64,000 bases of DNA from Flavobacterium enshiense (GCF_022836875.1 NZ_CP090376.1:682001-746000), one strand, 5' to 3'. Positions 42,481 to 52,076 are shown, counted from the stretch's first letter. The notes: generated from the letters alone by a model not told the origin. Numbers and translations: made by a program.

Positions 42481-42517
42481 TTTACCTTTGTATAAAATAA
42501 CTGCAAACACAACAACA

Positions 42518-42949
42518 ATGAAAATCTCCATCGGAAACGACCACGCCGGACCAGATTACAAAAAAGCAATTGTTCAACATTTGGAAGCACAAGGACATAC
42601 CGTGATCAATCACGGAACCGACTCTACAGACAGTGTGGATTATCCTGATTTCGGTCACGCAGTAGCTACAGATGTACAAAACGGGACGGCCGATTTCGGT
42701 ATTGTCATCTGCGGAAGCGGAAACGGAATAGCCATTTCAGCCAATAAACACCAGAGCGTTCGCGCTGCTTTGTGCTGGATGAATGAAATTGCGGCATTGG
42801 CCCGTCAGCACAACGATGCTAACGTTATAAGTATTCCGGCACGTTATACCAATATAAAACAGGCCGTGGAAATGGTAGATACGTTTTTAAACACCGATTT
42901 TGAAGGTGGAAGACACGCTACCAGAGTAAATAAAATTGCCTGTCAGTAA
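42518..42949 (+). CDS. rpiB: Ribose-5-phosphate isomerase B
   Basis: 143 residues from the ATG at 42518; a TTG 30 bases upstream lies inside a TACCTTTG promoter-like box (42483-42490), so it is rejected. KISIGNDHAGPDYKKAI and the active-site region DFGIVICGSGNGIAISANK (Cys in CGSG) identify RpiB, followed by the usual 'RAALCWMNEIAALARQHNDANVISI'. It interconverts ribose-5-phosphate and ribulose-5-phosphate in the pentose phosphate pathway. Repeated sequence follows before the next gene. Confidence 0.94.
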   Translation: MKISIGNDHAGPDYKKAIVQHLEAQGHTVINHGTDSTDSVDYPDFGHAVATDVQNGTADFGIVICGSGNGIAISANKHQSVRAALCWMNEIAALARQHNDANVISIPARYTNIKQAVEMVDTFLNTDFEGGRHATRVNKIACQ

Positions 42950-42955
42950 AGAATT

Positions 42956-43068
42956 TTAGACATCTTAGATTTTTACAAGGTTAGAAAGGTTTGAAGTTTT
43001 ATTTCGTTTAAAAATTAATTTTCTATCAATCTGAGAAGTCTAACTTTCTAACAATCTAAGAAGTCTAG
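42956..43068. repeat. Imperfect inverted and direct repeats upstream of the cation exporter
   Basis: AATCTGAGAAGTCTAA (43028-43043) and AATCTAAGAAGTCTAG (43053-43068) are direct copies. TTAGACATCTTAGATT (42956-42971) is an inverted copy of the same unit, and GTTAGAAAG (42980-42988) matches CTTTCTAAC (43044-43052) inverted. The whole interval could fold into a long hairpin just before the ATG. Confidence 0.6.
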
Positions 43069-43070
43069 AT

Positions 43071-43982
43071 ATGGAACACCATCACGACCACAGCATTCAC
43101 AAACACCACGTGGAAGGAAAAAACCTGGTGTATTCCATTTTGCTGAATGTGATCATTGTGGTGGCCCAGGTGATAGGAGGCATCATTTCCGGAAGTTTGG
43201 CTTTGATTTCTGATGCGCTGCACAATTTCAGCGACGTACTTTCTTTGTTGTTTAGTCTTGTGGCACATAAATTGTCTCGTCATAAAGCTTCCATGCATCA
43301 GACGTTCGGACTGAAAAGAGCTGAATTGATTGCCGCTTTTGTAAATGCCTTTACCTTGGTAATTGTCGCTTTTTACCTGATTTATGAAGCTATTGACCGT
43401 TTTTTTCATCCAAAGGAAATCGGTACCGAGATAGTGATTTGGCTTGCATTGTTAGGAATCGTTGCTAATGGCTTTTCGGTTTTACTGCTTAAGAAAGATG
43501 CCGATCACAACCTGAACATGAAATCGGCCTACCTGCATTTATTCAGTGATATGCTGGCTTCGGTGGCCGTTTTGATTGGCGGATTGCTGATGAAATACTA
43601 TCAGATTTATTGGATCGACAGTGTACTGACTTTGGTCATCGCCATTTACTTAATCATTGTTGGTGCCGATTTACTTAAAAAATCCACCAAAATGCTGATG
43701 CTTTTCACACCCGAAAATATAGACATCAATGAAATCATTGCTGAAGTACATAAGATCAAGGGTGTCCGCAACATGCATCATATCCATGTTTGGCATCTAA
43801 ACGAAGAAGAATTACACCTCGAAGCTCATATAGAATGTACGGAGGATATCAAAATGAGTGAATTCAACCTGATATTGGAAAAGGCGGAAGAAGTCCTTCA
43901 GGAAAAATTCGGTATCAATCACATTACTATCCAACCGGAATTCCACAGAGAAGATGATAAGGATTTTATTGTTCAGGATTAA
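43071..43982 (+). CDS. Cation diffusion facilitator family transporter (CzcD/ZitB type)
   Basis: 303 residues. A His-rich N-terminus (MEHHHDHSIHKHH) precedes six membrane helices. SDALHNFSDVLS in helix 2 and SAYLHLFSDMLASVAVLIGG in helix 5 hold the HxxxD/ DxxxD metal-binding residues of CDF antiporters, followed by a C-terminal cytoplasmic domain (VRNMHHIHVWHLNEEELHLEAHIE). CDF proteins export Zn, Co or Cd in exchange for protons. The His stretch and HxxD pattern favour zinc. Upstream repeats (42956-43068) may carry regulation. Confidence 0.93.
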   Translation: MEHHHDHSIHKHHVEGKNLVYSILLNVIIVVAQVIGGIISGSLALISDALHNFSDVLSLLFSLVAHKLSRHKASMHQTFGLKRAELIAAFVNAFTLVIVAFYLIYEAIDRFFHPKEIGTEIVIWLALLGIVANGFSVLLLKKDADHNLNMKSAYLHLFSDMLASVAVLIGGLLMKYYQIYWIDSVLTLVIAIYLIIVGADLLKKSTKMLMLFTPENIDINEIIAEVHKIKGVRNMHHIHVWHLNEEELHLEAHIECTEDIKMSEFNLILEKAEEVLQEKFGINHITIQPEFHREDDKDFIVQD

Positions 43983-43997
43983 TAAAAATCACTTTCG

Positions 43998-44046
43998 AAT
44001 AATTTGCAATAATTTACAATAATTTACAATAATTTACAATAATTTG
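43998..44046 (+). repeat. 10-bp tandem repeat AATTTACAAT
   Basis: Consecutive units start at 44001, 44011, 44021 and 44031 (first has G for A), with a fifth partial copy at 44041. The 10-base period keeps each AATTT tract on the same face of the helix, which would make the DNA curve. It lies 130 bases before the pyc start. Confidence 0.85.
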
Positions 44047-44178
44047 TGTTTGCTGTTTTTTCACTTAAAATGGAAAAAAATGCAGTTCACAGACTATATG
44101 CTTTTTATTCATTATTACTCTTTAAATTTAAGGGAATAAGAAGGAAGCAAGTCGGTATTAACAAAAAGCATTACTATT

Positions 44179-47100
44179 ATGGGCGATAATTTTACTATTA
44201 AAAAGATACTTGTGGCTAACCGAGGCGAAATTGCTATACGTGTTTTTAGGGCAGCAACCGAATTAAAAATAGCAACCGTTGCCATTTTTACACATGAGGA
44301 CCGGTATTCACTGCATCGTTTTAAAGCCGACCAGAGTTTTCAGATTGGCGACGAATCGGAACCGCTGAAACCCTATCTGGATATTGAAGCAATTATAAAA
44401 GTAGCTAAAGACAACCAGGTGGATGCCATTCATCCCGGCTACGGATTTTTGTCTGAAAATGTGGATTTTGTAAGAAGATGCGAAGAGGAAGGCATCATTT
44501 TTATTGGCCCGAAGGCGGAAGCCATGATGCAGTTGGGAGACAAAGTAGCGGCCAAAAAAGTAGCTAAAGAAATAGGTGTTCCGGTAATTACCGATTCTAA
44601 AAAAGACTTGAACACCGAAGAAGACGTATTATCCGAGGCGGAAATAATAGGCTATCCCGTAATGTTAAAAGCAGCAGCAGGAGGCGGTGGAAGAGGAATG
44701 CGCGTGGTTCGCAATGCGGAAGACATGAGCACGGCTTTTAATAATGCAAAAGGAGAAGCGTTGAAAGCGTTTGGTGATGATACCGTATTTCTGGAAAAAT
44801 TCATCGATAACCCAAAACATGTTGAGGTACAAATTCTAGGGGATAATTTCGGGAATATTGTACATTTATATGAACGTGACTGTTCCGTGCAACGCCGTTT
44901 TCAGAAGGTCATCGAGATTGCGCCTTCGGTTTTGCGTCCGGAAACCAAGTATAAATTATTCGACTATGCCGTTAAGATTGCTAAGTATGTGAACTACAGC
45001 AATGCCGGAACGGTTGAATTTTTAGTCGACCAAGACGAAAATATCTTTTTTATCGAAGTCAATCCGCGTATCCAGGTGGAACATACTATTACGGAAGAAA
45101 TTACGGGGATTGACATTGTCCGTTCGCAAATTATCATCGCTTCCGGATATCCGCTCACACACCGTCAGATTTTTATCCATCGTCAGGAAGACATTCAGTG
45201 CAATGGCTGGGCCATTCAATGCCGAATTACCACGGAAGACACCGAGCTCGACTTCAAACCCGATTACGGAACCATCATCGCTTACCGAAATGCCGGAGGT
45301 TATGGTATTCGTTTGGATGAAGGGAATTGCTATACGGGTGTAACGGTTTCTCCTTTTTTTGATTCCATGCTGGTGAAAGTTTCCTCCAGTGGCCGTACTT
45401 TAAAAGGTGCTTCCGACCGTTTACGAAGAACGTTGGAAGAGTTCAGAATACGTGGCGTGAAAACCAACATGCCTTTTCTTATCAATGTATTGTCAAATGA
45501 GGTTTTCCGCGAAGGAAGGGCTACTGTGAATTTCATTCAGGAAAACCCTCAACTTATGATTCCCGACCCGGAATATTTCAATGACAGAGGCACCAAAATG
45601 CTGAAATACCTTGCCGAACTGAAAGTAAACGGTCATCCGGACGTTAAGCGTTTTGATTCCGAAAAGGTTTTCAGGACACCTATAGTTCCGGAAGTCAGCC
45701 GAAACGATTTTCCAAAAGGAACCAAGGATCTGCTTACTGAAATGGGAAGGGAGGCTTTCATCGACTATATTAAAAATGAAAAGAAAATTTTCTATACCGA
45801 TACTACGTTACGTGATGCGCATCAGTCACTTTTTGCCACCCGTTTGCGTAATTACGACATCCTGAAAATCACAGAAGGCATTGCAAAAGACCTTCCTGAG
45901 ATATTTTCATTGGAGGTATGGGGAGGCGCGACCTTTGATGTAACTATGCGTTTTCTGCACGAAGACCCTTGGGAACGCTTGCGCATGATTAGAAAATCGG
46001 TTCCGAATATTTTACTTCAGATGCTCTTCCGGGGCAGTAATGCGGTTGGTTATGCAGCTTATCCAGACAATGTGCTGGAACAATTTATCATTAAAAGTGC
46101 TGAAAACGGAATCGATATTTTCCGAATTTTTGATTCGCTGAATTGGGTTGAAGGGATGGCCCACAGTATAGAAATCGTCAGAGAAAAAACCAATGCCATT
46201 GCCGAGGCCTGCATCTGTTATACCGGGGATATTCTTAATCCGGACAGGCAGAAATTCAACCTTCAGTATTATGTCGATTTAGCAAAACAACTTGAAGCGG
46301 CGGGAGCCCACATGTTGGCGATTAAAGACATGGCGGGCTTGCTCAAACCGTATGCCGCCGAAGTATTGATCAAGGAACTTAAAAAACACATTTCCATCCC
46401 GATTCATCTGCATACACATGACACGTCTTCGGTACAGTCCACAACCTACATAAAAGCGATTGAAGCCGGCGTTGACGTGGTGGATTGTGCCCTCGCATCG
46501 ATGAGCGGCTTAACCTCGCAGCCGAATTTCAATTCGCTGGTAGCAGTGATGCATGGTGCTGAAAGGGAAAATCCGATATCACTCAAAAAATTGAATGAAT
46601 ATTCCAATTATTTTGAAGCTGTACGCGAATACTATTATCCTTTTGAAAGCGAACTTAAAGCCGGAACTGCCGAGGTGTATGATCATGAAATTCCGGGCGG
46701 ACAGTATTCCAATTTATTGCCGCAGGCCCGATCATTGGGATTAGAAGACAAATTTGAAACCATCAAGCAGAATTATGTGGTGGTTAACGAATTGTTCGGC
46801 GATATCGTTAAAGTAACCCCGTCTTCAAAAGTGGTAGGGGATATGGCGCTTTTCATGACTTCGAATAACCTGACCGCAGCCGATGTATTGGAAAGAGGAG
46901 ATACGCTGGCTTTTCCCGAATCAGTGAAACAACTTTTTAGAGGCGATTTGGGTCAGCCTTACGGTGGATTTCCAAAAGCCCTTCAGAGCATAATCCTGAA
47001 AAAGGAAATTCCGTACACCGAAAGACCTAATGCACATATTAAACCTATTGATTTCGATTTGGAACTGAAATTGTTTCATCAGAAATTCGATGATAAACTC

Positions 47101-47625
47101 ACCATGGAGGATTTATTGTCCTATATCATGTTCCCGAAAGTTTTTGAAGATTTTTACAAATTCAGAAAGTATTTTGGTAAGGTTGAAAAACTTCCGACAC
47201 CTTATTTTTATTATCCGTTGAAAACCAATGAAGAGCTGATTGTCAACCTTGATTTGGGAAAAAACATGTTGATCAATTTCCGCTACATGAGTGAACCTAA
47301 TGAAGATGGTATCCGTGAAGTTTATTTTCGGATCAATGGACAGACCCGAAACATTGTAATAAAAGACAATTCGGTTAAGTCAACCAAACCAACCAATGAA
47401 AAAGTTTCAGGATCCGATGACATTGGTTCGCCTTTGCAAGGCCGACTCATTAAGATTTTGGTGGACGAGAATCAGGAAGTTGAAAAAGACCATCCGCTTT
47501 TTGTGATTGAAGCCATGAAAATGGAAACCACCATTTGTGCTCCTAAAAAAGGGAAAGTAGCTAAAATTATATTGAAGCAAAATGCCATGATTGAGCAGGA
47601 TGACTGTGTGATGAAGATTCAGTAA
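44179..47625 (+). CDS. pyc: Pyruvate carboxylase
   Basis: 1148 residues, the size of a single-chain pyruvate carboxylase. Biotin carboxylase domain (1 to about 450) with LVANRGEIAIRVFRA, HPGYGFLSE, AAAGGGGRGMR and EVNPRIQVEHTITEE; carboxyltransferase domain (about 525-800) with FYTDTTLRDAHQSLFATRLR; C-terminal biotin carrier with VIEAMKMETTI, the biotinylated Lys near residue 1113. It carboxylates pyruvate to oxaloacetate for anaplerosis. A 10-bp repeat lies upstream. An unknown gene follows after 33 bases and probably shares the transcript. Confidence 0.97.
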   Translation: MGDNFTIKKILVANRGEIAIRVFRAATELKIATVAIFTHEDRYSLHRFKADQSFQIGDESEPLKPYLDIEAIIKVAKDNQVDAIHPGYGFLSENVDFVRRCEEEGIIFIGPKAEAMMQLGDKVAAKKVAKEIGVPVITDSKKDLNTEEDVLSEAEIIGYPVMLKAAAGGGGRGMRVVRNAEDMSTAFNNAKGEALKAFGDDTVFLEKFIDNPKHVEVQILGDNFGNIVHLYERDCSVQRRFQKVIEIAPSVLRPETKYKLFDYAVKIAKYVNYSNAGTVEFLVDQDENIFFIEVNPRIQVEHTITEEITGIDIVRSQIIIASGYPLTHRQIFIHRQEDIQCNGWAIQCRITTEDTELDFKPDYGTIIAYRNAGGYGIRLDEGNCYTGVTVSPFFDSMLVKVSSSGRTLKGASDRLRRTLEEFRIRGVKTNMPFLINVLSNEVFREGRATVNFIQENPQLMIPDPEYFNDRGTKMLKYLAELKVNGHPDVKRFDSEKVFRTPIVPEVSRNDFPKGTKDLLTEMGREAFIDYIKNEKKIFYTDTTLRDAHQSLFATRLRNYDILKITEGIAKDLPEIFSLEVWGGATFDVTMRFLHEDPWERLRMIRKSVPNILLQMLFRGSNAVGYAAYPDNVLEQFIIKSAENGIDIFRIFDSLNWVEGMAHSIEIVREKTNAIAEACICYTGDILNPDRQKFNLQYYVDLAKQLEAAGAHMLAIKDMAGLLKPYAAEVLIKELKKHISIPIHLHTHDTSSVQSTTYIKAIEAGVDVVDCALASMSGLTSQPNFNSLVAVMHGAERENPISLKKLNEYSNYFEAVREYYYPFESELKAGTAEVYDHEIPGGQYSNLLPQARSLGLEDKFETIKQNYVVVNELFGDIVKVTPSSKVVGDMALFMTSNNLTAADVLERGDTLAFPESVKQLFRGDLGQPYGGFPKALQSIILKKEIPYTERPNAHIKPIDFDLELKLFHQKFDDKLTMEDLLSYIMFPKVFEDFYKFRKYFGKVEKLPTPYFYYPLKTNEELIVNLDLGKNMLINFRYMSEPNEDGIREVYFRINGQTRNIVIKDNSVKSTKPTNEKVSGSDDIGSPLQGRLIKILVDENQEVEKDHPLFVIEAMKMETTICAPKKGKVAKIILKQNAMIEQDDCVMKIQ

Positions 47626-47658
47626 TTTTTGGAAGACAGTAAGTGTAAAATCAGAATC

Positions 47659-48711
47659 ATGAGCAGCAGTGGTCCGTTATTAAAAAAGCAGTACTATCCA
47701 ATAAGCGCACCACTTTACGCCTATCTGGAGAAATACAGACGGGTGGCAAAAACGAATGTTTTTTATGATGATTTATTGCGCTTTCAAGGAAGTGTTGTAG
47801 TGTATGACTCCAACAAAGAAGACACACTTTGGGTTCGGGTGTTCTACAATGAACTGGAAAAAAAGGAAATTGATTTAAGTCTTAAGAAAATCTATACCCT
47901 GCTGCATTCCGACGGAGACGAGCGGAATATTATTAATCTGACGGTCGATTATATCGATTTTTGCACTTTCGGAAATTCCAAACCGTTTCGCGTGAAGATC
48001 CGGAACCTCCTGAACGATAATTATACGCATTTTTATGTAAAAATCGCCGATGCCTCCCGAATTTTCGGATTGGAGTTGGAACACATCATGTCCCCGAACA
48101 GTATCAATTTTCTGGTTCATAAAGAAACCCTGATTGAAGAACATATCGTGGGAATTCCGGGGGATGTCTTTTTAAAGCATCACCTGGATAAGTGTACCGA
48201 AAACGAAAAGGCACAAATAGCAAAGGAATTCGTAAAATTCAATGAGCGCTGTATGATAGGTCTTTTGGGCGACATGCGCTCGTATAATTTTGTTGTCATT
48301 CCCATTTACGATTACGACCATATTGTGTACAAGATTAGGGCGATTGATTTTGATCAGCAATGTTATGAAGGTAATTTCAAATTGTATAAGCCGCATCTTT
48401 TCAAGGAGAATTTTCGTTTTACCCAATTGGTGAAAGAGAAACTTATGAAAAATTCCATTGAACAGTATCAGAACGAAGAACGTTCTATTTTGGTTAGAAG
48501 AATTGCCGGTTTCGAGGAACGTTTGAGTGAATTATTGCAGGCAATGAAAGCAAGTGAATTGTCTCCTTCTATTAATTTTGAACGTCTGAGACGGGAAACC
48601 TACGAAGTGACTTTTGATAAGAATTTCAAGAACGCGAACTCTATGAGTGACATCGTCGAAGCGGCACTCAATTTCATCAAGCGTAATTATCATACACATG
48701 GCGGCGATTAA
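47659..48711 (+). CDS. Unknown protein downstream of pyc with kinase-like motifs
   Basis: 350 residues from the ATG at 47659; an upstream TTG adds 10 residues. No signal or membrane helix. I do not recognise a named family. The middle contains IGLLGDMRSYNFVVIP and, about 20 residues later, RAIDFDQQCYEG, which resemble the catalytic GDxxxxN and DFD motifs of aminoglycoside-kinase/HipA-like folds, though the order and neighbouring residues are only partly conserved. The C-terminus (KNANSMSDIVEAALNFIKRNYH) is helical. Position directly behind pyruvate carboxylase suggests a shared transcript, not necessarily a shared pathway. Confidence 0.6.
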   Translation: MSSSGPLLKKQYYPISAPLYAYLEKYRRVAKTNVFYDDLLRFQGSVVVYDSNKEDTLWVRVFYNELEKKEIDLSLKKIYTLLHSDGDERNIINLTVDYIDFCTFGNSKPFRVKIRNLLNDNYTHFYVKIADASRIFGLELEHIMSPNSINFLVHKETLIEEHIVGIPGDVFLKHHLDKCTENEKAQIAKEFVKFNERCMIGLLGDMRSYNFVVIPIYDYDHIVYKIRAIDFDQQCYEGNFKLYKPHLFKENFRFTQLVKEKLMKNSIEQYQNEERSILVRRIAGFEERLSELLQAMKASELSPSINFERLRRETYEVTFDKNFKNANSMSDIVEAALNFIKRNYHTHGGD

Positions 48712-48717
48712 TAACTT

Positions 48718-48984
48718 CTAGATTTTAGTCAATAGGTAGTAAACAAGTATAGCCTGAAAAATGAGGATAGTGAAAAACTTCCACAAAAATGACAGTTTTG
48801 AAATCTTATGCCGAAAAAGCACCATTCCAGACAGAGCACCAATGCTTCCTCCTATGAAGGTAAAGACCAGCAAGAATCTTTCGGGAATTCTGGACTTCTG
48901 GTTTATCGCTAACCATTTGTCAATTCCATACAGTAAAAAAGCGAATCCGTTAATTGCCAATAAATAAATGAAAACAGGAGGCAT
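48718..48984 (-). CDS. DUF1294 small membrane protein
   Basis: 88 residues. 'INGFAFLLYGIDKWLAINQKSRIPERFLLVFTFIGGSIGALSGMVLFRHK' (in pieces) is the DUF1294 signature, with the conserved D/K and R-x-x-E/R ring between two membrane helices, plus a third helix at the end (FFTILIFQAILVYYLLT). These are small inner-membrane proteins of unknown role. TATCTTTG lies on the minus strand at 49009-49002 upstream of the start. Confidence 0.85.
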   Translation of the reverse strand: MPPVFIYLLAINGFAFLLYGIDKWLAINQKSRIPERFLLVFTFIGGSIGALSGMVLFRHKISKLSFLWKFFTILIFQAILVYYLLTKI

Positions 48985-49001
48985 TTGTTATGACTTTGAG
49001 G

Positions 49002-49009
49002 CAAAGATA
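49002..49009 (-). promoter_or_regulatory. Putative promoter -7 box of the DUF1294 gene
   Basis: Minus-strand TATCTTTG, 17 bases before the ATG. The -33 element is not clear. Confidence 0.4.
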
Positions 49010-49033
49010 CTTTTATCGGTCAAATGAAAAGCA

Positions 49034-49067
49034 TAAATTAAAAAGCCTTCCCTTTAGAGGAAGGCTT
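49034..49067 (-). terminator. Terminator after the carbohydrate-binding-like gene
   Basis: Stem AAGCCTTCC (49043-49051) and GGAAGGCTT (49059-49067), perfect 9 bp, followed on the minus strand by TTTAATTTAT. Confidence 0.8.
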
Positions 49068-49112
49068 AATTGTACCTAAAAGTTCTATAATCTTTTTTAG
49101 AAGTACTTTCGA

Positions 49113-49712
49113 CTAATTTTCGAAATCAAGGTTTGCGGGTTCATTGATCACTTTCAATTTTTCCGGTTTTTTACCAGTTATAGGTGTCGAAGGATCAACA
49201 ACTTCGAAAGACAAATTATCAAACCACATTTGTCCGGTTCCTCTTAAATACGCACCATACGATATTTTTGAAGCGTGTGAAGGAACGTCTAAAACAAGGT
49301 CATATTTTTTCCAATCACTGGTACCGCCAACGGCACGATTGCGCATGTTGTCAAAAGAAATAAAGTTTTGCGAATTGGCCTGTTCAATTTTAAACCAGAA
49401 GCCAGCCCTTCCTTCCACTTCGTTTGTTTTAATGTAACCCGATAAACGAACTCGTTGTCCCGTAAATTTATCCGGCTTAAAACTTTGCATAAGCGTACCA
49501 TAACCGTCAATTGTCTTGTCTATGGATTTGATGGTGGCCGCATTCTTTCCGTCCATCCCGGATCCTTTATCGATTCCCATGTCATAACTCTCCGCTTTAG
49601 TTCCGGTTTTGTACCAGCCGACAGGAATCTCAAAAGAACCAAGAGCCTCAAAAGAAAGTAGTATTCCTATTAGTCCCAATAATGGAAAAATTTTAAGAGT
49701 AGTTGTTTTCAT
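49113..49712 (-). CDS. Secreted protein with a galactose-binding-like (jelly-roll) domain
   Basis: 199 residues with a hydrophobic leader (LKIFPLLGLIGILLSFEALG). 'GWYKTGTKAESYDMGIDKGSGMDGKN' followed by 'RVRLSGYIKTNEV' and 'GAYLRGTGQMWFDNLSFEVVDP' matches the beta-sandwich found in bacterial surface proteins and in the effector part of some regulators and esterases. Such domains bind carbohydrates or similar ligands. Only one domain is present. Exported, ligand unknown. It is followed by a good terminator and precedes the DUF1294 gene on the same strand. Confidence 0.75.
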   Translation of the reverse strand: MKTTTLKIFPLLGLIGILLSFEALGSFEIPVGWYKTGTKAESYDMGIDKGSGMDGKNAATIKSIDKTIDGYGTLMQSFKPDKFTGQRVRLSGYIKTNEVEGRAGFWFKIEQANSQNFISFDNMRNRAVGGTSDWKKYDLVLDVPSHASKISYGAYLRGTGQMWFDNLSFEVVDPSTPITGKKPEKLKVINEPANLDFEN

Positions 49713-49946
49713 TTCATGGAGTTTTAATTAATATTTACATTTTTATAGGTAGTAAGAACACAGTATTAATCATTGTAAATCAGATACTTATAAAATTACG
49801 AAAAAGGTAGGAGTTTACATTGATAAACCAACCGAATATCGGCAACAGGCAAAAGTTTCGGATAATCTGTATAAAAAGATAAAGTGAGGGGAATGGGGAA
49901 GATTTAGACCAAAGATGTTATTTTAGCACTCTTATTTCAAAATACA

Positions 49947-52070
49947 ATGACACCAACAGAATACATCCTGAAGTTTGTTCCGACGGCTTCCAAAAACATA
50001 GAAGCTACCCTTCAATTATTGGCTGAAGATTGTACCATTCCGTTTATTGCCCGATACCGAAAAGATAAAACCGGAAACCTTGATGAGGTTCAGATTGAAA
50101 GCATCGCTAAGTACAGTAAGCAGTTTGCCGAAATCGTAAAACGTAAGGATAGCATTTTAAAATCGATTGAAGAACAAAATGCGCTTTCACCGGAATTGAA
50201 GCAGAAAATCGAAAACAGCTTCGACATGCAGGAACTGGAAGATTTCTACTTGCCTTATAAAAAGAAAAAGAAAACCAAAGCCGATACCGCCCGTGAAAAC
50301 GGATTGGAACCGCTGGCAAAAATCATCATGGCACAAAACAGTGATGATGTTGAATATATCGCTTCCAAGTATCTGAATGATAAAGTGGCCAATGAAGACG
50401 AAGCTTTACAAGGCGCTCGCGATATCATTGCCGAATGGATCAATGAAAATATCTTCATCCGTAAAAACCTGCGTCGAATGTTTCAACGCAAAGCCACTAT
50501 CAGTACAAAAGTGGTAAAAGCTAAGAAAGAAGAGGAAGGCGCCAAAAAATTCGAACAGTATTTCGACTGGAGCGAACCGGTTACCAAAGCGCCTGCACAC
50601 CGATTGCTGGCCATGCTACGTGCTGAAAATGAAGGTTTCATCAAACTTTCCGTGGACGTAGAAAAAGAAGAAGCTATTGGTTTTATCGAAGACAATATTA
50701 TCAAAAACAATAATGACTCGATAGGTCAGCTTAAACTGGCCATCAAGGACAGTTACAAACGCTTGCTGGAACCTGCGATTTCAAACGAAACATTACAAGA
50801 AGCCAAAGCCAAAGCCGATGTGAATTCCATCCAGGTTTTTGCGGCGAATCTTAGTCAGCTTCTGTTGGCATCACCTCTTGGTGAAAAGCGAATTTTGGCA
50901 ATCGACCCGGGATTCCGAACGGGTTGTAAAGTGGTTTGTCTGGATGAAAAAGGCGATTTATTATACAACGAAACCATTTTCCCGCACGCACCCCAGAATG
51001 AAACGGCAATGGCAATGAAGAAAATCCGTTCGATGGTGAATGCTTATAACGTTGAAGCTATCTCTATCGGAAACGGAACGGCCTCCCGTGAAACGGAATT
51101 TTTCATCAAGAAAATTGCCTTTGATAAACCCGTTCAGGTATTCGTGGTTTCCGAAGCAGGAGCGTCCGTATATTCTGCTTCTAAAATTGCAAGAGAGGAA
51201 TTCCCGAATTACGATGTGACGGTTCGTGGGGCTGTTTCCATCGGAAGACGTTTGTCGGATCCTTTGGCCGAACTGGTTAAAATCGATCCGAAATCTATCG
51301 GCGTAGGCCAATACCAACATGATGTGGATCAGACGAAATTAAAAGAAGAATTGGATACCACCGTAATCCGTTGTGTGAACTCGGTTGGAATCAATATTAA
51401 CACGGCCAGTAAGTCGTTGCTAAGTTATGTGTCGGGAATAGGGGAAAAGATGGCCGAGAATATCGTAACCTACCGAAGTGAAAACGGTCCGTTCGAAGAC
51501 CGCAAGCAACTAAAAAAAGTGCCACGTTTGGGTGAAAAAGCCTTTCAGCAGGCGGCGGCGTTCATCCGAATCAAAGAAGGGAAAAACCCATTGGACAATT
51601 CGGCGGTACACCCGGAAGCTTATGGCATCGTAGAAAAAATGGCTAAAGATTTAGGGGTGAAAGTTGGTGAACTGATCGCGAACAAAGAAAAAATCGGACA
51701 GATAAAACCGGAAAATTATATCACCAACGATATTGGAATCCTCGGGTTAAAAGATATTTTGAAGGAATTGGAAAAACCGGGACTGGATCCGAGAAAAGCA
51801 GCTAAGGTTTTTGAATTCGACCCGAATGTGAAATCGATCAAGGATTTGCGTACCGGAATGGTATTGCCGGGCATCGTGAATAACATTACCAATTTTGGTT
51901 GTTTTGTGGATTTAGGTATTAAGGAAAGCGGATTGGTACACATTTCCCAACTCAAGGAAGGCTTTGTTTCCGACGTGAATGAAGTGGTGAAACTGCACCA
52001 GCACGTTCAGGTGAAAGTAACCGAAGTGGATGAAGACCGAAAGCGCATTCAGCTTACAATGATACTATAA
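49947..52070 (+). CDS. tex: Tex family transcription accessory protein
   Basis: 707 residues. N-terminal Tex domain (PFIARYRKDKTGNLDEVQIESI), a YqgF/RNase H-like core (ILAIDPGFRTGCKVVCLDEKG), then a helix-hairpin-helix segment (GININ..SLLSYVSGIGEKMAENIV, FQQAAAFIRIKEG) and a C-terminal S1 RNA-binding domain (GMVLPGIVNNITNFGCFVDLGIKESGLVHIS). Tex is a conserved cytosolic nucleic-acid-binding protein acting in transcription. Monocistronic with a strong bidirectional terminator shared with tatA. Confidence 0.95.
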   Translation: MTPTEYILKFVPTASKNIEATLQLLAEDCTIPFIARYRKDKTGNLDEVQIESIAKYSKQFAEIVKRKDSILKSIEEQNALSPELKQKIENSFDMQELEDFYLPYKKKKKTKADTARENGLEPLAKIIMAQNSDDVEYIASKYLNDKVANEDEALQGARDIIAEWINENIFIRKNLRRMFQRKATISTKVVKAKKEEEGAKKFEQYFDWSEPVTKAPAHRLLAMLRAENEGFIKLSVDVEKEEAIGFIEDNIIKNNNDSIGQLKLAIKDSYKRLLEPAISNETLQEAKAKADVNSIQVFAANLSQLLLASPLGEKRILAIDPGFRTGCKVVCLDEKGDLLYNETIFPHAPQNETAMAMKKIRSMVNAYNVEAISIGNGTASRETEFFIKKIAFDKPVQVFVVSEAGASVYSASKIAREEFPNYDVTVRGAVSIGRRLSDPLAELVKIDPKSIGVGQYQHDVDQTKLKEELDTTVIRCVNSVGININTASKSLLSYVSGIGEKMAENIVTYRSENGPFEDRKQLKKVPRLGEKAFQQAAAFIRIKEGKNPLDNSAVHPEAYGIVEKMAKDLGVKVGELIANKEKIGQIKPENYITNDIGILGLKDILKELEKPGLDPRKAAKVFEFDPNVKSIKDLRTGMVLPGIVNNITNFGCFVDLGIKESGLVHISQLKEGFVSDVNEVVKLHQHVQVKVTEVDEDRKRIQLTMIL

Positions 52071-52076
52071 AGAAAG

